Position numbers and translations under genes: made by a program | The notes under the pieces: model-generated | Seen by the model: only the letters and a program-made list of their open reading frames with translations | What the model was told of the DNA's origin: nothing | Database searches by the model: none | NCBI GenBank assembly: GCA_017619335.1 | Contig: JAFZSP010000034.1 | Location: 24,108 to 88,107, forward strand | Source: Bacteroidaceae bacterium | Lineage (GTDB): Bacteria; Bacteroidota; Bacteroidia; Bacteroidales; Bacteroidaceae | Length of the DNA stretch: 64,000 bases | Direction: 5' to 3' | Shown: one piece after another, positions 1 through 9,600 of the stretch | Layout of the letters: every line of letters begins with the position of its first letter | How positions within the stretch are numbered: the stretch's first letter is position 1

Positions 1-842
1 CTACGCATGGTCACTGCCACGCCCACCAGCTCGCCCTGCTCGTTTTCCACCACCGGCACCAGCCTCAGATCCAGCACATTCAGATACTTGTGAACGAAGT
101 CACGCACCTGTCCGGGAGTGAACTCTGTGAAACCATACAGCTGGGCGTAGGCCTCGTTCAGCAACTGGAACACGCGCTGGCTGTAGTCGCCCTTCAGCTC
201 TTCCACCGTCATCTTGCGCACGTGCAGCCCCACCTGTTCCCGTGCATACTGCGCCACCCGCTGGTAACGGGCCGGCACCTCCTGCGGAACGTTGATGCGC
301 ACCTGCAGCCAATCCACTTCTTTCTGGAAGCCCAAAGCTTGCATGTGTTGCGGATAATACGCCGGGTTATAGATGGAAGTCATGGAACCCTGGAGGTCAA
401 AGTCCTCCACCAGCATCCCTTCTTTGTCAAAGTCTGTGATGCCCAGCGGCCCTATAATGCGCTGCATACCGCGCTCCCTACCCCACTCGCCCACGGCCTC
501 CAACAGCCCGCGTGACACCTCGGTGTCATCCTCAAACTCGATGAAACCGAATCGCACACACGCCCGCTGCCAGCGCTCGTTGGCACGGCGGTTGATGATG
601 GCTACGATGCGGCCCACGGCTTCCGAGCCGCGATAGGCCACGAAAGGCTGAATATCACAGAATTCCAGAGCGGTGTTTTTCTTGGGACGGAACATCGCAC
701 GAACGTCCAAATCCAAATCCGGCACATACTGAGGGCAGTCCGCATAAATCTTGCGCGGCAGACCGATGAAATCACTCATCTGATGTCGTGTGCTGACGGA
801 TTTAACTTCTATCTGATGACCTTCTGTTAGATACTCTTTCAT
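1..842 (-). CDS. GNAT-like N-acetyltransferase-type protein, 3' end cut by window edge
   Basis: The reading frame starts at the ATG at 842 (MKEYLTEGHQIEVK) and runs off the left edge after about 280 codons. It resembles the roughly 370-400 aa Bacteroidales proteins annotated as N-acetyltransferase-like. Visible blocks include PRKIYADCPQYVPDLD near residue 30, AVGRIVAIINRR near residue 75 and IIGPLGITDFDKEGML near residue 130, typical of that family. The acyl acceptor is unknown. It is transcribed leftward from a consensus promoter at 889-896, so the start is well placed. The family call is from recognised blocks; the biochemical role is inference. Confidence 0.7.
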   Translation of the reverse strand, partial: MKEYLTEGHQIEVKSVSTRHQMSDFIGLPRKIYADCPQYVPDLDLDVRAMFRPKKNTALEFCDIQPFVAYRGSEAVGRIVAIINRRANERWQRACVRFGFIEFEDDTEVSRGLLEAVGEWGRERGMQRIIGPLGITDFDKEGMLVEDFDLQGSMTSIYNPAYYPQHMQALGFQKEVDWLQVRINVPQEVPARYQRVAQYAREQVGLHVRKMTVEELKGDYSQRVFQLLNEAYAQLYGFTEFTPGQVRDFVHKYLNVLDLRLVPVVENEQGELVGVAVTMR

Positions 843-888
843 AAATGCTTTTTTCCAAGGTTGCTGGAGCCTTTTAATAAATCGGGCG

Positions 889-896
889 CAAAAGTA
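889..896 (-). promoter_or_regulatory. Bacteroidota -7 element for the leftward GNAT-like gene
   Basis: On the minus strand the sequence reads TACTTTTG, an exact match to TAnnTTTG, about 47 bases upstream of the ATG at 842. I see no convincing -33 TTG at the usual distance. Confidence 0.6.
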
Positions 897-1053
897 CAAA
901 ATAAATCTGAGAAATCTTCGTATTCGCCCTCAAAAAGACTCCTTTTAATAATAAAAAGAGGAAGAAGCGCACATTTTTTCCCTATCTTGGCGCACGAAAA
1001 TACCTGAAAGAAGCCCTCGTCCAAATTTTATTTACACAATCATGCATATTCAA

Positions 1054-1127
1054 TGACGGTAAAACCGTCACCTCTTGTAGGTGCAGTCAAAGACGATGAA
1101 GCCGGCTTGACTGCAGTTGCTTTTTTC
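1054..1127 (+). terminator. Chain of three hairpins ending in a T-run (intrinsic terminator, possible small RNA)
   Basis: Three inverted repeats follow one another: TGACGGT/ACCGTCA (1054-1060 with 1064-1070), CACCT/AGGTG (1069-1073 with 1079-1083) and TGCAGTCAA/TTGACTGCA (1082-1090 with 1107-1115). The last is followed by TTGC and six T at 1121-1126, so it has the form of a rightward terminator. No rightward gene lies upstream, so the terminator may end a small RNA. Neighbouring stems share two bases each, so adjacent hairpins compete. Confidence 0.55.
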
Positions 1128-1187
1128 CTTGATTTGTCGATTTAGAACACAATTATTCGCGGTTTTTTCGAGTTTTTTTCGCATTTT

Positions 1188-1298
1188 TGTCACACTGTCA
1201 CAGTTATTTGGCTTTCGTCACAGCATTTGTCACATCTTTAAATAGCTTATAATCAACAATATGAAGCTGCTAATCACCCCAACTGTGACGATGTGACA
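1188..1298. repeat. Cluster of TGTCACA-type heptamers
   Basis: Direct copies lie at 1188-1194, 1196-1202, 1216-1222 (CGTCACA) and 1228-1234. Inverted copies (TGTGAC) lie at 1284-1289 and 1292-1297. They sit in gene-free sequence upstream of the 1745 gene and could be protein-binding sites. The rest of 843-1400 holds only the promoter and hairpins listed and no credible gene. Confidence 0.5.
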
Positions 1299-1412
1299 GC
1301 AATTTTCAAACAATTCGCGCCCGCGCGCGTGTAAGCGCGTAAAAAACTTTGAACACGTGATGATTCGTCTTTCATCGCACAAGTTCAGTCATTTGCCTCT
1401 TCCGGTTCGGTT

Positions 1413-1566
1413 GTCTGGCCGCAAAAGTACCGTCGTCTGGCCCCAAAGGCCTTGTCGTCTGGCCAACAATGCAAAGTCGTCCAGACGAGGGACCACTTTC
1501 GTCCATACGACAAACCATTTGCAACGGTTGGCTTGACCACTTTCAGCCATACAACGGAATACTGCA
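1413..1566. repeat. 22-bp-period degenerate array A
   Basis: GTCTGGCC starts at 1413, 1435 and 1457. GTCCAGAC follows at 1479, GTCCATAC at 1501 and AGCCATAC at 1545, all in the same 22-bp phase. GACCACTTTC recurs at 1491 and 1535, exactly 44 bases apart. CCAGAC is the reverse complement of GTCTGG, so early and late units carry opposite half-motifs. The array lies about 100 bases upstream of the promoter of the first giant surface protein. Confidence 0.7.
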
Positions 1567-1662
1567 GGTGTTTTCGTGCGCCAAGAGGGGGAAAAGTGGG
1601 GAAAGAAAGGGCAGGAAGCGGAAAAAAGTGCGTAAGAAGGACATTGTTTGGTACTTTTTTAT

Positions 1663-1670
1663 TACCTTTG
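1663..1670 (+). promoter_or_regulatory. Bacteroidota -7 element for the surface protein operon
   Basis: TACCTTTG matches TAnnTTTG exactly and lies 74 bases before the ATG at 1745. It rules out starts upstream of about 1675. No good -33 element is seen at 20 bases. Confidence 0.7.
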
Positions 1671-1744
1671 CGGCCAGAAAACAAGATAAACACTCCGTGG
1701 AACAGAAAAAGTGCCCTCCGGAACAAACCAAACAAGACAAGACA

Positions 1745-4700
1745 ATGCAAACAACAACAGTAATCAAGAGACTGCACCGAGTCGTGGCCGCCGTGCTGGC
1801 GACGGCGGCACTGATGGCAGGACAGACAGCATGGGCCGACTGTGTGTGGACCGTGACGAACGATGACAATGTGTTCACCATCACCCGTAGCGAGAGCGGG
1901 ACGGCAGAGACCGTGAAGTACCACACCGTGAGCCTCTCGGCCTTGGCGGGCAAGCATTTCACGGCGGTGAGCGGCACGCTGGCCTTCGCCGCCGACGAGA
2001 CCAGCAAGACGGTGACCGTGACGGAAACGGCCAAAGACAAGGTGGCAAAGGAGTACCGCTTCCAGACGGTCACCTCGCGCAGCTACCGATTGGAGGTGAC
2101 GAACACCAACGGCTACCTGCTGGCCTACCGTGATCGAATCATAGAGTTCGGCAACGACTATCAGTACAAGACCAAATACCTGAATAACAGCATCGAGAAC
2201 CTGGTCATCTTCAACCAGAACGGCGAGTTCAGCACCCTGGAATCGAACGACATCGCCAGATTCCTGATGAACAAGGACAACAAGTTCATCGATGTCGGTT
2301 ACGACCCATCGACCAACGCCAACCACGAGATGGTCGGCGACTACATCATGATTGACGACGGTTATGACTACAACGACAAGACGCTGTGCACCATTCCCAC
2401 GGCAAATGTCTTCCTTAATGCCGCCGCCAACGAGCCCCTGCAGAGCTATCTGAACGACTTGGGAGTGAGGATGTACGCCACCGTCTGCTTCACCATGAAG
2501 GAGGAGGACGACGGTTACCAGTATATTCAGATTCTGGTGGATAAGCCCTCGGCTCACGACGGGAAAGACCCCGACGGCAAGGTGAAGAAGCCATCGGAAT
2601 CATTGTACAAGGCGTGCTTCGAGCTGAGCAAAAGCAATCCCAAGGTGGTCACCGACGACCACAAGGTGTTCTTCCCCCACAAGAACAGCTCCAACCAACC
2701 TGGGGACTACGAGTGGGAGTATGCCGACGCCTGGCTGTGGAACCAGGCTTACAAGAGTAGCAGTTACGATGCGCCCGGCAACGGTGCCCTGAACCTGGAC
2801 CCGAGGGTGAGGGACATCAACGTGCGCTTCGATGCCAACGGCAAGGACGATGATACGTGGTACCTGAAGAATATGTTCGTGCGTCTGGCCCTGTTGGATA
2901 AAAAGCGTCCGGATATCATTCCCGACGAAGTCCAGATCTCTGCGGCCACCTACAACCGCGGCAATACGGTGTACATCAGCGTGCCCTTCACGGAGATCGT
3001 CCAGGTGACGGGAGCACCCGCCATCAACACCACCTGGGGAACCCTGCGCTACTTAGCCGGCAGCGGCACCAACGTGCTCACCTTCTCCGGCGTCATCAAT
3101 GCCCCGGCCGGCACCAAGTTGCAGATTACCGGTCTGAGCGGCGGCGTGGAAGACCCGGCGGGGAATGAATTCTACGGATATGAGTACCGCTCAAAGGTCT
3201 TTAACGAGTGCGTCTCCACCGAGATGAGCACACCCGTGGACACACCTTATCTGACGTTCAACGGCTTCGCCACCACGTCGGGTTACTCCCGCGGCAGCAA
3301 CGGCCCCGAGGATGAATATCCCCGTCTGGTGGATGGCACCACCACCTCACAGTGGTTTGCAGAAAACGGCATGGGTGATTACTTCCCCACATCTTATGTG
3401 GAATTTACCTATGGTAGTCCCATCGTGCCCAAGGGTTACATCCTGACCACCGGCAGCACCGTGTCTGTCCATTCGGGCCGCAACCCCACAAAGTGGGCAC
3501 TGAAGGGCAAGATCAACCGCGGTGACCCATGGACCGACCTGGCCACCGTGGAGAACGGTACACTGCCCACCACGGACAGGACCGACGTGCGCTTCCTCAT
3601 CGACAACGCCAAAGGCTACCAGTACTTCCGCTTCGAAGTATCGGCTGTACAGGGGAAGGAGGGCGAATACCACAAGATGGAACTGAGCGAGCTGCAGCTG
3701 CTGGGCACCTTCGAGACGGACGTGAACCATAACATGGCGAACAGCACCATCAGCGGTCTGGACGCCTACTACGAATATACCGGCTCAGACATCCCCATCA
3801 GCTACACCGTGACAGCGCTGGACGGCACCGTGCTGGAGAAAGGAACGGACTTCACGGAGGAGTTCACCCTCGTGAACAGTACCGATCGTGTGACCGTCAG
3901 TGAGGCAGGCAGCTATACCCTGCACATTAACGGCAAGGCCCCCTATAGCGGTGAGCAGACCGCGACCTTCACCGTCAGCGCAGCCACTGCCGTCACTTCC
4001 GGCATGACCTCCATAGGCTCCGGCGTTTATGAGGTAACAGGCAACGTCACCACCAGCGAGCGCATCGTTATCAATGGCACAGTGACGCTGTATCTGCGCG
4101 AGGGCTGTCTGCTGACCGCCGAAAAGGGCATTCAGGTGGGTGTAGGGGCAAAGCTCATCATCAATGGCCCCGGCAGCCTGACGGCCAAGGCCGACGACTA
4201 TGACGCGGCCATCGGAGCCACCCACACAGACGGTGACTACTGCCGCTACGGCGAAATCGTCATCAACGGCGGCACCATAAAAGCCGAAGGCGGATACTAT
4301 GCAGCGGCCATCGGCGGCGGCAGGGACAACTGGAACGGCTGGAACGACGCCAACAGCCATACCCCAAGCGTCACCATCAACGGCGGCACGGTCAATGCAT
4401 ACGGCGGCGTTTATGCAGCGGGTATCGGGGGCGGCTGCAATAAGATAGGCGATTACGACTGCGGCGCTCCCGGCAACATCACCATCAACGGCGGACAGGT
4501 GAAAGCCTGGAGCCACGGCGACGGAGGCGGCATCGGCATAGGCAAGGGCGGTAATTCCCGAACGGCCAACGGCTCACTGGTCCTCGGATGGACCGACAGC
4601 GACAACGACTTCGTGGATGCCAGCCGATATAACATGGACTATATCAGCTTCGCCAGCGACAAGGAGTTCCTCATCGCGGGCAGTAATATCATGGCCAGCA

Positions 4701-6595
4701 CGTCCAACATCACCTACGGCTGCAAAATCATCCCGAAGACCGCGGAGATGGATAACAACCTGGCCTACACCACGGTGAGCGGCATCGCCGAGACCTATCA
4801 GTTCACGAACCAGGAAATCACGCTGGACTACACGGTGACGGACATCTACAGCAATACGCTGGAGAAGGGCAAGGACTATACAGAGGCCATCTCGCCCTCA
4901 CCCGTCAAGGCGGCCGGAGACTACACCCTGACGCTCAACGGCGCAGGCAGCTACGCCGGCACTCAGCAGACAGTCTGCTTCAAGGTGGTGTACCCCGCCC
5001 CGACGGGATTACACCAGACGGCCTACACCAAAAACGCAGCCACCATCGGCTGGGAAGGAAACGCTCCGCAATATGACGTGCAGTACGGCGAGAACCCCTC
5101 ATTCACAACACCGACCGAGTTCACCGTCACGACCAATGCAGCACAGATTACCGGCCTCACACCACTGAACGCCTACTATGCCCGAGTGAGGATTGCATCC
5201 GGCGACCTGGGCGAATGGAGCGAGCCGATTGCCATCTTTGCCACCGAGTGGCAGTGGGTGGGCGCAGGAGCTCCCGCCGAAGACTCATCAGATAATCTGC
5301 CTCTGAACAGTTATTATGCCTACAACCTGACGCAGCAGATTTATACGCCTGACGAGATAGGCCGACAAGGAACCATCGCGGGCATCAGCTTCTGCAACCA
5401 CTCTGAATGGGACCAGACCCGCGAACCCGTGAACATCTTCATGGTGCATACAGACAAGACGGCTTTCGACAGTGACAACGACTGGATCAACGTGACGACA
5501 GCCGACCTGGTGTTCAACGGCACAATCCAGTTCAACCACGAGGGATGGACCACCATCGGGTTCTCCAAGCCCTTTGTCCACGACACCGACCAGAACGTCG
5601 CCCTCATCATTCAAGAAGGTGACGGCGGATGGGACTCCCAGAGTATGAACTTCAGAACCTACGAAGGCACCGAAAACAACACCCTCTACCAACATCAGGA
5701 CAACGAGGAGATGGATGCCACTAATAGTGACATCAATACGACGGTCACCGGCAAACGAACGGCGAAGAAGAGCCAGATGCTGCTACGATTCAATCCTGTG
5801 ATTTCACTGGCAGATAAAGACTGGAACACCTCTGTCATCCAACAGCACAACTTTGAGCATGTCGATGTGACACTGGCAGACCGCACCCTCCTCAAGGACG
5901 GCAACTGGAATACCCTATGCCTGCCGTTTGAAGTCACCCAAACACAGCTCGACGACCGCAGCCATCCCCTCCACGGAAGCACCATCATGGAACTCGACGT
6001 AGATAGCAAGGAAGATGACGGCACGACGCCCAAAACAAGACTGGCCAGTGACGGCACACTCTACCTCTACTTCACGACTGTCTATGATTATTTCTATCAA
6101 AGCGATGGCCTCAAAGCCGGTACACCTTATATAATTAAGTGGGATAAGGCCGACAACTACGTGAACGATGACGCCCACAACCTCGTGAGCCCCGTCTTCA
6201 CGGATGTCACCTTCGATGACCCCCATGCCTCGGAGGTCAGCTTCACAGGAGGCAGCTTCACCGGCACCTTCGATCCGGTCGTCCTGACGGCCAACGACAA
6301 GACAAAGCTGTTCCTCGGAGAGGGAAACATGCTTCACTATCCCAATGCCGACATGGCCATCGGGGCCTGCCGTGCCTACTTCCAGATCAACGGCTCCGAA
6401 ACAGTGAACCACATCAAGCTGTTCTTCGGAGATGACAGACCCACCCTCGTATCCCTCCCGTCAGGGAAGGAAACGGCTGGCGTATGGTATGATTTACAGG
6501 GTCGCAAGGTCTATACTCCCTCCCTTGGGGAGGGTCGGGGTGGGCTCACTCCAGGCATCTACATTAATAATGGTATTAAGGTCGTAGTAAAGTAA
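1745..6595 (+). CDS. Giant multidomain secreted surface protein with T9SS-like C-terminus (1616 aa)
   Basis: I start the protein at ATG 1745 (MQTTTVIKRLHR), which gives a signal peptide ending near TAWA-D about residue 29; the frame is open further upstream but that part lies before the promoter. In order I read a Calx-beta-like segment (about 35-118), an SVPF-type Ig-like segment (about 390-470), an F5/8 type C-like segment (about 507-657), an Ig-like domain, a beta-helix stretch of INGGTVNAYGG-type repeats (about 752-952), a second Ig-like domain, a fibronectin III domain (about 1086-1165) and an adhesin-like domain. The conserved WNTLCLPF motif lies near residue 1390 and the tail reads GIYINNGIKVVVK. 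It is probably exported by T9SS and surface-bound; the ligand is unknown. It is first gene of an operon with 6609 (13-bp gap). Confidence 0.8.
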   Translation: MQTTTVIKRLHRVVAAVLATAALMAGQTAWADCVWTVTNDDNVFTITRSESGTAETVKYHTVSLSALAGKHFTAVSGTLAFAADETSKTVTVTETAKDKVAKEYRFQTVTSRSYRLEVTNTNGYLLAYRDRIIEFGNDYQYKTKYLNNSIENLVIFNQNGEFSTLESNDIARFLMNKDNKFIDVGYDPSTNANHEMVGDYIMIDDGYDYNDKTLCTIPTANVFLNAAANEPLQSYLNDLGVRMYATVCFTMKEEDDGYQYIQILVDKPSAHDGKDPDGKVKKPSESLYKACFELSKSNPKVVTDDHKVFFPHKNSSNQPGDYEWEYADAWLWNQAYKSSSYDAPGNGALNLDPRVRDINVRFDANGKDDDTWYLKNMFVRLALLDKKRPDIIPDEVQISAATYNRGNTVYISVPFTEIVQVTGAPAINTTWGTLRYLAGSGTNVLTFSGVINAPAGTKLQITGLSGGVEDPAGNEFYGYEYRSKVFNECVSTEMSTPVDTPYLTFNGFATTSGYSRGSNGPEDEYPRLVDGTTTSQWFAENGMGDYFPTSYVEFTYGSPIVPKGYILTTGSTVSVHSGRNPTKWALKGKINRGDPWTDLATVENGTLPTTDRTDVRFLIDNAKGYQYFRFEVSAVQGKEGEYHKMELSELQLLGTFETDVNHNMANSTISGLDAYYEYTGSDIPISYTVTALDGTVLEKGTDFTEEFTLVNSTDRVTVSEAGSYTLHINGKAPYSGEQTATFTVSAATAVTSGMTSIGSGVYEVTGNVTTSERIVINGTVTLYLREGCLLTAEKGIQVGVGAKLIINGPGSLTAKADDYDAAIGATHTDGDYCRYGEIVINGGTIKAEGGYYAAAIGGGRDNWNGWNDANSHTPSVTINGGTVNAYGGVYAAGIGGGCNKIGDYDCGAPGNITINGGQVKAWSHGDGGGIGIGKGGNSRTANGSLVLGWTDSDNDFVDASRYNMDYISFASDKEFLIAGSNIMASTSNITYGCKIIPKTAEMDNNLAYTTVSGIAETYQFTNQEITLDYTVTDIYSNTLEKGKDYTEAISPSPVKAAGDYTLTLNGAGSYAGTQQTVCFKVVYPAPTGLHQTAYTKNAATIGWEGNAPQYDVQYGENPSFTTPTEFTVTTNAAQITGLTPLNAYYARVRIASGDLGEWSEPIAIFATEWQWVGAGAPAEDSSDNLPLNSYYAYNLTQQIYTPDEIGRQGTIAGISFCNHSEWDQTREPVNIFMVHTDKTAFDSDNDWINVTTADLVFNGTIQFNHEGWTTIGFSKPFVHDTDQNVALIIQEGDGGWDSQSMNFRTYEGTENNTLYQHQDNEEMDATNSDINTTVTGKRTAKKSQMLLRFNPVISLADKDWNTSVIQQHNFEHVDVTLADRTLLKDGNWNTLCLPFEVTQTQLDDRSHPLHGSTIMELDVDSKEDDGTTPKTRLASDGTLYLYFTTVYDYFYQSDGLKAGTPYIIKWDKADNYVNDDAHNLVSPVFTDVTFDDPHASEVSFTGGSFTGTFDPVVLTANDKTKLFLGEGNMLHYPNADMAIGACRAYFQINGSETVNHIKLFFGDDRPTLVSLPSGKETAGVWYDLQGRKVYTPSLGEGRGGLTPGIYINNGIKVVVK
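6516..6546. repeat. REP-like GGGGAGG palindromic element inside the 3' coding region
   Basis: A C-rich then G-rich sequence with CTCCC and GGGGAGGG arms sits in frame between the conserved DLQGRKVYT block and the GIYINNG tail. It adds SLGEGRGGL, absent from the paralogue at 6609-10469. The same type of palindrome occurs at 21822-21899, 26396-26483 and 32484-32571. Confidence 0.6.
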
Positions 6596-6608
6596 TAAGT
6601 ATATTTAT

Positions 6609-9600
6609 ATGAAGACAATAGCATTTACCGTGCTGACGATAGCAGCACTGGCCGTGGGGCAAACAGTCCGTGCCGATCAGACCTGGACGATCACCAACAC
6701 GGCCAACCAAATCGGCAATAACAAATACGCCTACTTCACCGTTACCCGCACGGAAACCGATGCGGCAGAGACCGTGAAGTACCGCACCGTCAGCCTCACG
6801 GCACTGGCGGGCCGACATTATGAGGAACAGACGGGCGAGCTGACCTTCAAGAAAGGCGAAGAAAGTATAAAGATCACCATCAACGAGCTGGAACTGGGCA
6901 GTGAAGGTGCACTTTACCGCTACTGTACCCCCGACGTGTCGAACAGACACTACCGCTTCGAGTTGCTCGATGTGGACAACATCACGGTGCTGGCCTCCTC
7001 CGACCGCGATTTGTACCACAACACCCAGTATGATGTCTATCCGACGACAATATTCAAGAACGTGTTGATGCCATTCTTCACGGATCCTGTGAAAGTGGAC
7101 GATGCTTCCTCCGGCTTCGGACAGGGCGACCAAACCATACTGCTCGATGACTTTTTCTCCCAGACCGCCCCAAAGGGTTACCTTACCAAGATAGGCACGA
7201 AGCTGGCTATGACCTTCGGTTTCCAGGCCAAGGAGAAATCGGACGGCTATCAGTACATCCAGGTTCTGGTGGACGAGGGCACCAACTACGACAGCGGCAA
7301 CAAAGACGGCGATGTGGGCGACATCAACTACGCACATCTCCTGGCAGGCTTCGGCCACGATCCAGGCAAGAAGAACACCAGCTATGCCAATTACACTTTC
7401 CCCGTGCCTGGCACTGACGAGGAAGTCATTCCCTTCGGCACCTACGATGGCAAATGGAATGAATACGGCAACACCGTGGGACGACTCTACAGCCAGAAGA
7501 TCAAGCCTGGATGCCTCCACGCAGAAAGCGGTCGCCTGCTGGTTAATTCCGACCTCTACAGGCTGTTCGTCCGTTTCGACGCCTCGGGCAAGCACGACGA
7601 CACGTGGTATGTCAAGAACTTCAAGGCCCTTATCCAAGTTATCGACGAGCAAAACCCGACGGTCATCACCGGTGATGTACGTCTCTCTCCGGGTCCCTAC
7701 ACCGAGGGCAGCACCTTCTATGTGAGCGTGCCCTTCAGCGAGATTGTCGTTGTCCCGACCAACGCCAATCCCACCATCTCCACCAACTGGGGCGATCTGA
7801 AATACCACATGGGCAGCGGCACCAATGTGCTGGTCTTCAAGGGCACCATCGGCAGCGGTCTCGACCCCACGGCACAGCTTACGATTACCGGTCTCAGCGG
7901 CGGTCCCGTCAGGGACTTGTGGGGCAATCCCTTCACAGGTCAGGACAATGCCATCAATGTAACCTTCCCAGCCCAGACAACACCCCCCAACTGGACAGGA
8001 ACCGGCACCAAGGCTGATCCTTATCTCATCTCTGACAATACTGCTCTCGACATGCTATACCAGTGCGTGAATGTGATGGGTACAGAGTTCGGACACGATG
8101 GCACCCACCCCGACGGCTATTTCTTCAAGCTCAGCAAGGATATCAAATATCAATTAAGCAGCTCTAATACCCCTAACTATAATGCCATCGGTACGCAAGA
8201 CCACCCCTTCCGCGGCCACTTTGACGGCAACGGAATGACCGTGGAAGATATTAGTATCTATTCAAGTTATAGTTACCAAGGCCTGTTCGGTTATGTCGTC
8301 GGCGGCACCTTGGAGAATATCATACTCAAACATCCCAGAATAGTGCAGAACCAAAACTCCAGCAATAATAGCGATTATGCCGCCGGTATCGTGGGGTGCT
8401 GTGTAGGCGGCACCATCAGGAACTGCTTAGTCTATCAAGCGACAGTGAAATCCTCTGGCAGCCACTGCGGGGCCATCGTTGGCAACGACGACGCCTTCCA
8501 GGAGCACAACTACTACCGCAATTGCTACGTGGGAGGCGAGACCATGACGAACGTCTTTTCCATCAAAGTCGGTGAAGGGGTCCTCGTCAGCGGACCCATT
8601 ATGACCTATACTGGCATCGGCTACTACCGGTCGGAAACCCTCGTACAGCTCACCGCACCTGTCGGTAAGGGCTTTGATGTCATCACCGTAACGAAGGATG
8701 CCGACAGCAGCGACGTGACCGCCTCTGTGCTCAACGAGGACGGCACATCAATCATCATGCCAGACTACGACATCACCGTCAGCGCCACCTACACCGACCT
8801 CTGGGATGTTGCAGCCGGCAACGACGGCAGCGAGGATCGTCCCTACATCATCAGCAACAAAGAGGGTTGGGATGCACTGGCCTATGCGGTGAACCGCGGC
8901 GAGGACTTCTATCAGAAATACTTCAAATTATCGCCGGACTTCGACAATAGCGCAACCCCCGTCACCTTGATGGTGGGCAATGCGGACCATGCCTTTAAGG
9001 GCACCATAGAAGGCAACGGACGAACAGTGACCGTCAATCTGGAGGATGAGACGGAAGATGACGGTTGTGCACCGATCTTCAGAACCGAACGCGCCACAAT
9101 CAAGAACCTTCGCATGGCTGGCACCATTGCTACCAGCGGGAAGTTTGCTGCTGGATTTGTTTCCCACATGAGGCGTTCCACGCTGGAGGGCTGCGCCAGC
9201 AGCGTCACCATCATCAGCTCCGTCCAGGGCGACGGCACACACGGCGGACTGGTGGGCATCCTCGATGCCTTAGGCTATGAAAGCAAACTGACAGGCTGCG
9301 TGTTCGACGGCGTCATCTGCTGCACCGCTGCGGACCTCACCAATTCCTGCGGCGGCCTCGTCGGATGGAACGATGGCCACCTGGGCTATACCACCGAGGC
9401 TACCATCCATGACTGTCTCTATGCTCCTGCTGCCATCCCCGACGGCAAATACGCCCTGGATGCCACAGAATGCAGCACCATCATTCGCGGAATACCAGAC
9501 TATCCTTATTGTGTCATCGACATCACGAATTCCTACTTCACCGAGCCCCTTGGCAAGGAGCAGGAGGCACGTAAGGCCTATCCCCTCGACACCCGTCCCG

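Noticed and set aside
1469..1744. Upstream extension of the first surface protein
   Set aside because: It lies across the 22-bp array and upstream of the -7 element at 1663; the signal peptide begins at 1745.
1385..2557. Long minus-strand open frame (390 aa) over the first surface gene
   Set aside because: It is an antisense shadow of the GC-biased coding sequence, crosses array A and the promoter, and shows no recognisable domain.
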